Source: Cymbomonas tetramitiformis (Eukaryota; Chlorophyta; Pyramimonadophyceae; Pyramimonadales; Pyramimonadaceae). Taken from it: DNA of 64,000 nt. The stretch spans positions 1-64,000 of the forward strand of contig LGRX02034311.1 in the NCBI GenBank assembly GCA_001247695.2. The letters run 5' to 3'. The number at the start of each line of letters is the position of its first letter. Within the stretch, counting starts at the first letter, position 1. The position numbers and the translations under genes are program-made. The notes beneath the pieces are model-generated. The model was not told the origin of the DNA and did no database searches. It saw nothing but the letters and a program-made list of their open reading frames with translations. Positions 41,056 to 52,073 of the stretch are shown piece after piece.

Positions 41056-41671
41056 TAAGGCTGGCACTGGTTTTACCACTGGTAATACCTTTACCGGTAT
41101 TACCCGGTAATTTTACCGGTAATACCAAGGCCCATAATCCTTTACCATGCTCTAGTGTGGTAAAGTGCCAAATTCCCAAAATCCTTTACCATTGGTAATA
41201 CCATTTTGGTATTACCATTGGTATTACCACCTGGAATCACGATTTTACCCCATTTTACCCCTGTGTTACCATGAATCCGTGACTACCATACCAGGTTACC
41301 AGCCGCCATCCATGGGTAGTGGTTCCGTGAATTCGTCTCATCGAAACTTTACTCAACATTTTCGTTGACGGGCCTGCGTGGCGGTGCCATACCCATTTAA
41401 AAATGTCGGAATCGGACATTTGGGGCAGTGCGCAAAAGTGTGTGTATAGATAATGTCCTCGTGGGGGCAGTGCGCAAAAGTGTGTGTAGAGAGAATGGCC
41501 TCGTGGGGGCAGTGTGCAAAAGTGTGTGTAGAGAGAATGGCCTCGTGGGCAAGGTTTTGAGAGTCCCTCGCACGTCGGTATTACCACGGTATTACCCAGT
41601 AAAGTATTACCGGTAATTTTACCGGTATTACCAAGGCCGAAAATCCTTTACCCGGTAAAATGCCAGCCTTA
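41056..41671. mobile_element. hAT-like MITE inserted in Gypsy RT/RNase H
   Basis: 616 bp with inverted ends TAAGGCTGGCA and the 8-bp target duplication AATGCGAT (41048-41055, 41672-41679). Excision with one duplication restores the RT thumb reading DFLGYRIGHNSIGA. Both subterminal regions are dense in TTACCGGTAA and GGTAATACC words. No transposase. An 8-bp duplication with short TA-starting TIRs fits hAT. Confidence 0.9.
41424..41555. repeat. Three tandem units of about 43 bp inside the MITE
   Basis: The unit GGGGCAGTGCGCAAAAGTG followed by TGTGTAGAGAGAATGGCCTC is repeated three times. Flanking open frames in this stretch come from the repeat. Confidence 0.9.
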
Positions 41672-41679
41672 AATGCGAT

Positions 41680-42650
41680 AGCCCAGAAAGTCCACCGTGG
41701 CTGCACCAAAGGTACTCTTGCCTGCATGCAAACGGATGCCAGCGTCCCCCAAGGTGCGCAGTACGTCCTCAACGTCCTTCAAATGCTGCTCAGGCGTGGA
41801 ATCCGTGTAGACCACTACGTCGTCGACATATGCCACCGTGCAATGCTGCAAGTGACGTAACTCGTAGTCCATGATTCTTACGAACGCAGAAGTAGCTCCA
41901 GCTGCACCAAAAGGCATCGAGGTGTACTGGTACAGCTGATTCTTCCACCAAAACGCCGTCTTGCTCCTGTCCTCTTCCGTGGCCATGGGAATCTGGTGGA
42001 AGGCTTTGGTGGCATCCAGCGTGGTCTTGAACTTGGCCTTCGCCACCTTCTGGTAGAGCTCCTCTGGTCGGTGCGGCAGCGTATTGTCTTTGAGGCATTG
42101 AGGGAGTGCCGGTTGACACCCCTGAGGTCCACGCAGAACCTCGTCTGGGTCCACAGGCCAGTCTCATGATCTTTCTTGCCAGCCACGACCACGTTGCTCG
42201 CATGCCTGCAATGCTTGGCTGCTGGCTCTATGAAGCCATACTCCAAAAGTTCCTTGCAATGAATATCGATGATTTCCTGCTCGCCCGGACTGTACTTCCT
42301 GGGGCTCTGGTAGGCGGCCTTGGATTCGTCTACAAAAGGAATGGAGAACGTGTTGTGCTCCGCCTTGCCCTTGTAGCCTGTCAGATCGTGAGGACTGTTG
42401 GCAAAGGTGGTCTTGCACCTGCGGAGAACATTCCGCATTTCCTCCCAGTGCTCCTCCTTGAAGTCAGGATGTCCTCCAAACGTGGCATTGAGCTCAGTGT
42501 CGAGCCACGCTGCCTCGTCCTTGGTCACTGTCGTGTCACCTAGAGGTTGAAGCTCGTCCAGCACGGTGTACGGCAAGACCTCATCCTGCTCCGCGACGTT
42601 GGCCACCCAGCCCGGCTCCCATTGCCTTGAGGATTGCTGAGCCTCCCAAG
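41680..42650 (-). pseudogene. Gypsy reverse transcriptase, frameshifted
   Basis: The upstream part (42606 to about 42115) reads DEAAWLDTELNATFGG, YQSPRKYSPGEQEII, EYGFIEPA and RFCVDLRGVNRHSL. A one-base shift near 42115 moves the frame to HRPEELYQKVAKAKFKTTLD, FHQIPMATEEDRSKTAF, SMPFGAAGATSAF and the catalytic YVDDVVVYTD (about 41825). It ends at the MITE with GAATVDFLGYRI. A second shift near 42650-42720 separates this RT from the preceding frame, where WEAQQSSRQWEPGWVANV is the native reading. RT motifs are all present, but the gene cannot be translated as one piece. Confidence 0.9.
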
Positions 42651-45600
42651 AAGTGCGGGGGACGAACCCCAGGCGCTGCGTGTGGGTGACGTGACATCAT
42701 ACGTAGGCACACACTCGGTCAGCTTGCCAGCGACCCACAAGATTCCGCACAAAAGCAGAAAAAATCGCAAAATTCGATTGAAATGCACTGCGGCTACCGG
42801 CGAGTTCGAAGCGAAGAAGCACGCCATTACTCTCCACCCCCCGTGCGCCAAGCAAGTACTCCCACCAGCGGCGGTGAAGACCACGACTGCAAGGACAAGC
42901 GCCATGTAGGCGGCTTGCGCGATGCGGTGAAGGCGGAGATTGCGTCGAAGCTGCGTCCAGCGCGCCGCGAAGCGAGGCTTGTCCAACCTGGCCGGCAGAG
43001 CGGGCAGGCGTACGCGGCCCAACAAGAAGACTTGGGACCAACGCAGGGACGGAATAGTCCATCCACGGCCACGTCGAATGTGACCTGCGTCCAGCGGGTC
43101 GTGCACGATACAGGAGGCGTGGCACGCCACGTCCTCAGCGTAAATGCTGGCACAAACCCAAAGCCAGGCGAGGACCACGAGGAGGAGGGCGGTCGCACAC
43201 TGTGACCAGCACGCCAAGGAAACGACCACCCCCCCGAAGGGGCACCACCATCCAACCGACCCTCTGCACGCACACGGTGCACGCCAGCATAGATGCCTGT
43301 GGCGCGCACGATAAGCAGCCCAACGTACCAAACGTAGGCGAGAGCCCATAAGACCCAGATGTCGTAAGATGCACGAAGGGGACAACGTCGAGCAGCCGAC
43401 CACCATACGGGCAGTCGGCTCAAAAACGAGGCCACGCAGCGCCTCCACCAAACTTGAAAAGGGCACCACGACAAGTGCCAAGCCATTGCCTCCCACATCG
43501 CCCACACGGCGACCACGGGAATGGGACCGCGTCCCAGCCACCACCAAACCACTGCACTGCCCGCAAACGAGATACACGCCCGCAGGACACCTGGCCTCAA
43601 GTGGACCGCCTGTGCAGGCAGCCCACGGCCACAGCGTTGGTCGCTCACCAGGGCCACCCGCCCGCTGTGCCCGGGGAGCCCTGATGAAAATGCGTCTGTC
43701 TCTGCGCCTCACGTTGTTCGTCCGTACAGTATGGCGCTCGAACGCCTGCGTCACTTCGCTGCATATCGAAGCAGCTGGAGAAGGAGGACACCGCGAGGTA
43801 AGACCGGCCGGCATCCTAGACGCCCTTGGCGCATGGACGACATGGGTAGCAGTCCCATGACGATCGACAGAAGGGGCAGACGAGCGCGCAGCACCGCCCG
43901 CGCCCGGCTGATGCTCATACGTTCGGCTGGAAGGCTGGCCCTGACGACGTGCAGGGGGGTCGCGAACCTCGTGCACATTCCTTCGCCAGGCCGTATCCAC
44001 GTGCTCGGATCTCTCAGCCACGAGAGCCTGATGGGCGGGTGGCGGCGGCGGCGGCGGCGGGAGACGAAGCGCCTCCAAGGCCCCCAGGGCGGGCAGCAAC
44101 CACGGCGCGGCCGATTCCCTGGTTCCCCACTGCAAGCCTGTGAACTTCCGGTCGTCCCGTTCGAAATACTCGTTCGTGAACTCAGCGTGCCAAGTAAGAC
44201 ACCGCGCGTCCTCCAGGAAGATGTAGTACACGGGTGTGGCATTTGGGTGCGCCATGCAGCGCAGCACGTGTGCCGCCCCAATCTCCACGTAGGTACACAG
44301 CGAGTACGCAATGTTCCTCGCATGACCCCCCGGCAACTTGTGCCCTGAGTCACGGCGCGACAGATCAGCGTAGGCTGAAATCATGGCCTCCAGGAGGTTG
44401 GAAGACGTAGTCTGTCCCCCAAGAGGGAGACGCCAGCCATTGTTCCCGCACGCGATGGTCTTGTTATGCTTCTTCTCAACTTTGCTGGTGATACCCGGAT
44501 GTCTCCGCAGCCTGAGACCCCGCTCCTTGTTGCACACGCCAAGCTGGTACATGACGCGCTGGCCTCTGCACCGGTCATAGAACGTCACGCCAAACCGTAT
44601 CATAAAGACAGTGAGGTTGCGGCGGTCCTTCAAGGCGCTAACCTCCTCCACGGACAGAAATCTGCACACTGAACTGGCGGATGTGGTGGCCATTCGTGCG
44701 GCATCCCAATCTGACCCTGCTGGAGATGGAGGCGCCCTCGCAGGGGACCGAGGCAGGCGACCTGCCCGCGGTGGACTCGGAGGCGTAGGAGGCGGCCCCC
44801 CCGAAGAAGGTGATCGGGAATCACGTGCGACACGGAACGAGTTTGCCCACGAGCCAGCGTTGGTCAAGGCGGGCGATGCAGGGGGCGACCTCCCGCGAGG
44901 AGGGCTGATGTCAGGATCTGACGGACAAGCCGCGGTGGCGCAAACGAATCGAGGTGACACCAAGTCCTCGGGCCCATGGCTGCTGGATGAAGGCGACGGC
45001 GTACGGCAGTGCGCGATGTGCGACAAGTGCGGTGGCGAGTGGTCACTGGACCTGGCTCGAGATGGCCCCGCGACAGCTTGAGATGGTCGTGCAATGTGCG
45101 ACGAGCGCGGTGGCGAGCGGCTGCTGGACCTGGCTCGAGATGGCCCTGCGACAGCCCGGGATGGTCCTGCGCCTGCGGCAGGAGCAGGTGGCTGCGCAGG
45201 GGCTCGCTTCGTGAGCCTCATGTTGACCATGTTGTTGGGCGGTGGCGGCCTACGCTCCGCATCTGCCTCGAGTGCATCGCAGCCCTGCTGCCTGGTGTTG
45301 ACCGCCTTGAGCATTTTCCTCATTTCCCCCAGGCGCACGTACTCCTGGGCAGCGGCATTCTCGGAGAACACCCTGCCAGCCCCCCCAAGACCATCCCCCA
45401 CCGGGTAGTACTTGGTGCTCGAACCCAGGGAGACGAGCTCCAGAGGTGGCGCCTCGCTGCCATGTCGATTGTACTGTCGGAGGATGCCAACCGAGAGGGA
45501 CTCCATGTCCACCGGGCAAAGGTACCTGAGCAGCTGGTACGTCCAGACACCAGTGCTCTCGTACCAGTGAGGGAGCTGAAGCTCGTCCAGCAACTCCTCA

Positions 45601-46742
45601 CTGTTGTACACGAGTGCATGATCCAGCGTGCAACGCATCAGCTCGAGGTACTGCGTGGCTGCGCTCGGTTGTACACAGAGGACACGCTCCTTCAGATCCC
45701 ACATGAGGGTGCCAGCGACCTCACCACTGGGGTACTTGAACAACTCCTGGAGCGTGTGCTGCAGTCGCTGGATTGGGTTGAGGCTGTCGAGCGCTCTGCC
45801 TTGCTCCCTGGGCTTGACGACGCCCTGCTTGTTGGCAGAGGATGGCACGTGTGTCATATAGCTCCCCTTGAGCACCCAGCGGTCCTTCTCCTCATCGTGA
45901 TCCAGCTTCTGGTCCACATACAGCCAGTTAGGGGGCATCAGCTGGTCCACCGTCACCCACTGCTGCTCGAGACAACGGACGAACTCCACGCAGACATGTT
46001 CTTGGGAAGGTTTGGCTGGCATGTCCTCGGGAAGGTCTTGAAGGATGCGGCAAAGACGTGCAACATGGTGCCGGTCCAGGTACAGTCTCTGATCCGCCCA
46101 GTTGTGGTCAAGACGGACATCCAGAGACGGACGACCCCCAGCCACCTGGCCCTCGGTGACCCACCTCGCGCGTCCACCCACCCAGGGGTTCAATTCTGCG
46201 TAAAGTTGTGTAAGCATGCGCTCCGACACTGCCCGTGCGGCGGGCGCCAGTAACGCCAGGTCGCTCCTTCGACCTCCTTCAAGAGAACATGTGTGACTGC
46301 GACACCTCTCCTCGATCTCCGCGCGTGTGGCGACTCGGGGTCTAGGGAGCGCAGCAGGTGGCCCTGATGAAGACGCTGGTGACCCCACTGGTGAATCGTA
46401 GCCGTCATAGATGTGCTCAGACTGAATCCCAGAGGCAGCAAACCTCTCCTCCCTCGTGCTCAGAGGTGGGTGCCCTAGCCATTCGCACTCCGTCCCCTGC
46501 CCAAAGATCTCCGACTGCAAACACACCACTGGGTCCACCCTCCTGGGCTGGTGAGGACGCCTGGGTGTTGTCATGTCAACCAACGGAAGAACCACCTGAG
46601 CATCCATGCCCAAAATCGTCGGCGCATGCGACACGGCCACGCAACTTCCAAGCTTGATGTCGATCATCAGGGAATTCTTCAGTGGCCCGGTGCCTATCAG
46701 CAGGTCCCAAGAGTTCTCGGGCTCGAAGGTCACGAAGGCGTA
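42650..46742 (-). pseudogene. Gypsy protease tail plus unrecognised 1.3-kb-codon region with membrane segments
   Basis: The first ~60 codons (YAFVTFEPENSWDLLIGTGP and on) complete the protease split by the MITE at 46745-47223. What follows is not usual Gypsy. First comes a ~330-residue region without known motifs (about 46400-45250). A Pro/Ser/Ala-rich linker follows. Then a ~200-residue globular-looking region (RNLTVFMIRFGVTFYDRC ... CLTWHAEFTNEYF, about 44670-44130). A low-complexity stretch leads to several hydrophobic helices: TALLLVVLAWLWVCASIYA (~43180), AAYMALVLAVVVFTAAGG (~42890) and FFLLLCGILWVAG (~42740). Between about 43650 and 43250 the neighbouring frame (shifted by one base) looks more protein-like, with IWVLWALAYVWYVGLLIV, so frameshifts may be present. 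The GC-rich composition keeps all frames fairly open. I do not recognise this region. Confidence 0.5.
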
Positions 46743-46744
46743 TA

Positions 46745-47223
46745 CAGTAAGAGTCAACCAATAAGAGAAAGCTACGTTAAGAAACCAGCCAGCTTTTTTT
46801 TGGGGGGGGGTCACAAGTTTAGGAGAAAAGCTGGCTGGTTTTAAAAGTTAAGAGATTGGCAAAAATAAGAAATATGGAGGCTGGCTAGACCCCAGGACAT
46901 TTTCTTAAAATATAGCAAAATAAGTACGGCTTTGATGTTAGAAAAGTCATCTTGTGCGAGTAGACCTTCCCTAACATCACTAATAACTTACCGCAATTGT
47001 GAACGTGTCGCGTCGTCCATCACGGTAGTGGGCGGTTTTTTCGAAGTGAGGATGTGCTGCGAATCCAATACGAGAAAACTGATTTTTCACTCTTAAGAAT
47101 GAGAAAAGCTAGCTGGCAAAATAAGCGGTTTTCTCTTATTTCGTCGGCTCTCTTAGGTACCGAAGCTGGGGGGGAGGGGGCTGACCCCGAAATCTCTGTT
47201 TTCTTATTGGTTGACTCTTACTG
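46745..47223. mobile_element. pogo/Tc1-mariner-like MITE in Gypsy protease
   Basis: 479 bp with TIRs of at least 22 bp beginning CAGTAAGAGTCAACC and a TA target duplication (46743-46744, 47224-47225). Removal with one TA restores the protease frame as THMTLHRL-YAFVTF-type reading (TLHRLYAF). CAGT-starting TIRs and TA sites suit pogo-type elements. Inside, AACCAGCCAGCT and AGCTGGCTGGTT (about 46785-46840) form a hairpin around a T/G run. No transposase. Confidence 0.9.
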
Positions 47224-47225
47224 TA

Positions 47226-49965
47226 GCCGGTGAAGCGTCATGTGCGGCGTGCCCGCAGCCAGTATGACGTCCACGTAGCAGTAATGCGTGAACTTCGTGG
47301 GGCTGTTGTCACACCTGGTGACCTTGGCGCCGGTGCTGGCCTCATAAACCGTGAGGCCCAGCCGCCTTACGACAGCGATGGAGATGATGTTGCAGTTGGC
47401 GCCGGTGTCCATGAGGATCGCCCGGTATAGCATAAGCTCACCACCAGATGACACCAACGCCAGTCCCTCATACAGGGTGGCATTCCGCAACTTGCAGATG
47501 GGCTGCACCTGAGTCATCAGTAACACCTGCTCGTCGGTCAGGTGCTGCTTCATCTTTGCCCTCAGTGCGTCGTAGGCGAAGGTCTTGATGGTGCCAGCTC
47601 GTAAATGTCCATGGTCGCTGAAGTCAACCACCCCCAGGTCGTCCACGCAGGCAGCGGCTGCACATCGAGCGGCGGCGCTGTCGACCACACCGTTGGGCAT
47701 CTCGTCCAATGGCACCTCCTTGATCGCGCGGTGTTCTGCACCATCTGCCTCTCCTCTTACCCCTTGCGTCACTGTGGCGTGCGTGTCCTCCAGCTCATGC
47801 TCGTTGACCTCGGTGGGTTGCTCGGTTGCATCATTCGGACCGTTGCCCATGAGCTCCTCCAGCGCCAAGAGGTTCTCGATGTCCTTCGGGAGGTCGATGG
47901 CGTGCTGGGATATCAGGATGGCCGCAATCTGCGAGCAAGCGCGCACGGAGCTGCGAAGATTGGATGCCAACAGGTGGAATTTCCTGCTGAGCACGTTGGG
48001 AGGAACGGCTCTGGGCACCTGAGCGGCCCTGTCGAACTCCTCCGGCGTCTTGACCTGGAAGCTCTGCATCTTCTGAGTGCTGCCCAAGGCGACAACGGCG
48101 CTGGCCTGGAGACTCGGTGCGTGACCGATGCCAACACCATGACTATCTTCCAGCCCATCCTCAGCAGGGCCGTTCTGCTCATCCTCCTCGTATTCAGCCT
48201 GTTGGTTGAAGTGGGAGTCGTACTCAGTCTCCGCATCACTGACCTCTGACCGGGCCTGTGCATCGGCGCCCTTGTCACCCTTTGGAGGTGCCACTGTCTG
48301 GAGACCTGTCAATTCTGCAGCGAGTTTCTCTTTAACCTCGGCACTGGCCGCCACTTGCTGCTGCTGCTGCTGCTGCGGCTGCTTCTGCTTGGCCTCTGGG
48401 AGCTTAAGCCACTCCTTGGTGGTGATCCCCATCTTGTGGTTCTCGAAGCGGTGCGCGATGTTGTAAGCACGCATCTGGGCATTCTTGACCTCATCCGGCC
48501 ACTTGGAGTTCTGCCTGTCCTTGTGGAAGTTTGGCGGCACCCGGGCCTCACGACACCCCGTGTAGCAGCGCTCTGGAGAGTGGGGCAGGCGCGTGAAGCA
48601 CCGATCACACTGGAACTTCTTTGAAGCATCAGGTGGTGGCACCTTGCTGTAGGTAGGCTTCTGACGCTCAGCATTGTTCACTTCCCTCGAAGGCTTCTTG
48701 GCGTCGTCGCCACCATGCTGTGCTTGCTCCTTCTTCTTGGGGTCCCTGCGTCTGTCCCCAGTCTTGGAGGCAGAACCCGAGCGCCTCATGGCTGACACCA
48801 GTGCAGCCAGGTCAAGCCCCAGCTGCCTGGCCTCGTAGCAGGAGTACACGCAGTTGAGTCTGCGAACCAGCTCCTGCTGCAGTGTGAGAGCCCAAGCCTC
48901 CGCATCGTTCTTCAGCTTGTCCTGCACCTCCACGATTACCTCCAGGTCCTCCCATGTGACCTTGTTGGGGGCAGGATGGCTGACACGTAGCTGCTCGGAC
49001 ACGCGATCTCGGTATTCTTTGATGCGCAGGCCCTTGATGCACTCCTCGATGTCCTGCCTGACGACGGGGTCCTCCACCCTCTTGCCGGTGTTGAGCGCTG
49101 CCTCCTTGCGACGACAGCTCTTCACGTAAGCGAGGCCGTCCTGCTCGGTGGTCTGCGGCTTGGCTATCAAGAGATCCTCCTTCTCTTTGGTGCCCTTCAT
49201 CAGGAATTTAGCTTCGAGCTCTGCAATGAAAGCCCTCAAGGCCCAAAAGTAGTGAGAATCTTCAGTGCCATCTGGCCCCGTGAGACCCTTAGTGGAGGTT
49301 CCCTCGCCTGCCCACTCATCAGACTCTTCGCCATCAGCATCACCTTCCTCGAACACTTTACAGACTGCCCAGGTTGATCCTGGCGCCAGCTCATGGAAAG
49401 GAGGCTGTGCGCAACGCACTGATCCCTGGAAAGCGTCTCTCATGGTGAGATCCTTCAGGACATGACAAGCGTGCGAGGCCATGACGCCATCCTTCAGGTA
49501 TGCAGCGCACCACCAGTCGTAAGCGACTGAGGTTGAATGATCGTCCCCTGCTAGAAACGAGGGCAGGCTATCCCACAACGATCTGAGGTCTGGCTTGGAG
49601 TCAGCGAAAGCCTTCTTCTGCTGCTGTCTGAGCGCGTGGAAAGACGCTGACTTCATGTGCCTACGCTTCTTGGCCTCAAAAGCCCGCTGTACTTTCGCTA
49701 CCATGTCAACGAAACGCCTGATGAAGAGCGCTCTATCCTCACTCTTGCCACCAGTGTACTGGAGCTTGACATCTTCCTTGTCAAGTGCGTGACTATCCCT
49801 GTCATAGTAATCCATCTCGTCTACGTCGTCAAGCGCAAAGAGGAACTGATTTGCAGGCGCTGAGGCTGCTACTGCTGCTGCAAGTGCTGTCGCTGCGAGC
49901 GCTGTTGCTGCTGGTGATGCCGGTGCGGAGGGAGTGGTTTCTGAGCCCGACCCCTCTGCGCTCAT
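47226..49965 (-). CDS. Gypsy Gag and protease (N-terminal part)
   Basis: About 913 codons from ATG 49965-49963, before the MITE. The N-terminus is Ala/Ser/Pro-rich. Capsid-like helical sequence follows (RALFIRRFVDMVAKVQRAF, YFWALRAFIAELEAKF, WEDLEVIVEVQDKL). A zinc-binding cluster CDRCFTRLPHSPERC lies at about 48605-48560. A Gln run near 48360 comes from a CTG microsatellite, then there are acidic linkers. Near the end the protease active site AILMDTGANCNIIS (about 47420) carries the D-T-G-A triad of retroviral-type aspartic proteases. The frame ends in a stop created by the MITE at 47218, and the native protease continues at 46742. Unlike the Copia Gag it has no hydrophobic helix. Confidence 0.88.
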
Positions 49966-51460
49966 ATATCCCGTGTCAAGGTCCTGACTGACTCGCTCTC
50001 GCGCCAGTCGTCGTGCCTCACGTTCTCTGGACTGGGCAGAGGCAGCGCTTGGTTCTGACTCACCCTCCGTGGTAAAGTACTGTGTTAATGCTCAGCTAAT
50101 GGGACCAAGGAAGAGTCCCCTCTCTCAGCGCAAAGCTCGTTCACCAGTAGACTGGAAACTTGATTCAGACTGGCTTAGGCCAGTGCACTGAGTGCCCCTG
50201 GATTCACCTCGCTGAACAAGCGGAAGAACGAAACGCGTGCGGCCAGCGAACGCCTAAAGGTCCAGCACTATGCTTCAGCGCTCTGAATCCGCAGCAGATG
50301 CAGAATATTCGTGCGAGGAGGACTTAAAGCTGGGCCAGTGTGCTGAGCACTTCTGGATTAGCTGGGCCAGAGTTCATCAGGAGCACAGTGAACATGAGGG
50401 CAACTCCACGGCACCAAGAATAGCACTGATACGCAGCGGTGTGAGCTAGGCCAGTGTGCTGAGCACCCCTGGATTCACAACACCACTGCTAATCAAGGGC
50501 ACCGTAGCTGGCATGGAAGCTCACTCCCCAGTCCAGTAAGCAAGAACAAGGTCGCTGTGCAGAGTTGGGAGCTAAGCCAGTGTGCTGAGCACCCCTGGAT
50601 TCGCAACACCACTGCTGATTCAGAAGGTGACCGGTGATATGAGGGCCTCACCAGCTGACCAATACCGTAGAAAAGATAGAAGAATTCTCCCACACATTAT
50701 GATAAAGCACTAGAAGGTCACTCCAGTAGTAAGCAGCACTCCAGGCTGGTCAGGTAATCAACTCTGAATCCACCAGATAACCGTATCACGCCAGTGAATA
50801 TCGCTTAAAAAAGACCACTCAGTTGTCGCCTTCAGGGCTGATGTCGCTGTCAGTCCTCTGGCAAGCCCTTCCCTACTTCAGGCTTAGGCCAGTACACCAG
50901 GGGTGTCCCTGGATTAACCGTCAGACAGGGTGGAGCTGCCCAAGAAACCGTAAGTTGCAGACATAGAGCAGTGACTCACTGCTGATCCGCTTCTTTGCTG
51001 GTAAGTCCAAGCAGATGCCGCCGCTAATTAGCTCCTAGGCCAAGCACACCTGCCTTTCAGCTAGGCCAGTACACCAGGGGTGTCCCTGGATTCACTTCAG
51101 ACAAGGTGGCCAGCTGGAGAACCACTGGAGGTGCTCATCAAGGTGCACATTAACTGCTGATCCACTCTTAGCCGGTAAGTCCAAGCAGATGCCGCTGCTG
51201 ATTAGCTTCCAGGTGACACACACTTGTTTTCAGTTAGGCCAGTGCACCAGGGGTGCCCCTGGATTCACTGCAGAACAAGGTGCTGAGCATATCACCGGGT
51301 AGAAGGAGGCCGCTCATGACTAGTGAATTCAAAGCTGATCCGTTGCCGCCGTCGCTGGTAGCTCTTTCAGTGCAAGTACCACCAAGTTCAGGGAGGAAGG
51401 AGGGTCCGCCAGTGCACCGTGGGTGCCCCTGGAGTCGCCCGACTTCCGAATCCGCTCTTG
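49966..51460 (-). repeat. Gypsy leader with eight dispersed dyad-bearing repeats
   Basis: A core reading GCCAGTGCACCAGGGGTGCC or GCCAGTGTGCTGAGCACCCC, then CTGGATTCAC, occurs near 50176, 50334, 50448, 50574, 50886, 51060, 51234 and 51410. The last three intervals are about 174-176 bp. Several copies hold the perfect inverted repeat CCAGGGG-TG-CCCCTGG. No convincing gene lies in this 1.5 kb, which is non-coding leader between LTR and Gag. Confidence 0.75.
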
Positions 51461-52073
51461 CAAACTCCTGCTGACTTCTCGCCAAAGGGTCTTTACTTAT
51501 GGATTAACACTGAAATAAAAAGCCGCTCCGCGCAGGACATTATTGTTTTGAAAAAGTATGAAAACAGCAGTAAAATATATCCGTCAAAATTGATATTATA
51601 ACCACAAAAATACGAATTATTGTGTACAAAAGCTGTGAGCAGAACTGTCTTAGCACTCTAGCACTGGCACGCGAACAGCCACCTAGTACTTGCGAAGCAA
51701 AACAATAATGAGTCCACTAGCCTGACCTCCGGTCAGAGTCTACTTATATCTCAATGCTCTGTCACATTTCCCAAAACTGTAACGGGTTCTAGCCCTTAAA
51801 TCTTCATCTGGCCAATGGAAAGTCATTATTCCATGCCAGCTCTAACAATGTTACCGTTTACCGCATTCTGACCGACACGTCAGCGGCAAAGGAGTCACTG
51901 CCATCTTCATCTTATCATTCTCTGGTCATTCGATAGTGACCATATCTTCTCTGGCAATTCTGCATCTCGCAGATGGTCATCTTCGCAAAGCCTGTCATGC
52001 TGTCACCACTGTCATGCGTGTCACCAGCTGAACAAACCCGGCGCGGTACCATGAGAAGCCGGCGTTTGTTACA
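51461..52073 (-). repeat. Gypsy 5' LTR (inner end approximate)
   Basis: Minus-strand reading starts TGTAACAAACGCCGGC at 52073, a typical Ty3/Gypsy LTR tip. The interval is AT-richer than the leader and without genes. The inner boundary (about 51460-51490, near ...TTTGCA) is a guess because no 3' LTR is available to compare. Confidence 0.6.

Larger units (their letters stand above)
36690..52073 (-). mobile_element. Giant Ty3/Gypsy retrotransposon with extra pol domains, 3'-truncated
   Basis: On the minus strand the order is: LTR tip TGTAACAAACGCCGGC at 52073, long leader, Gag and protease (49965-47226), unusual membrane-domain region (46742 to about 42650), RT (to 41680), RNase H, DNMT, integrase, PHD (41047 to about 36900). 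RNase H before integrase is the Gypsy order. Even without its two MITEs the element spans over 14 kb and lacks a 3' LTR. Two MITEs and at least two frameshifts make it defective. The missing 3' end is replaced by a Copia-family Gag tail. Confidence 0.88.

Noticed and set aside
45009..46253. Long plus-strand open frame (about 414 codons) opposite the Gypsy region
   Set aside because: It is antisense to the Gypsy frame, in GC-rich DNA with few stops, and shows no motif. The minus-strand reading joins the protease exactly across the MITE.
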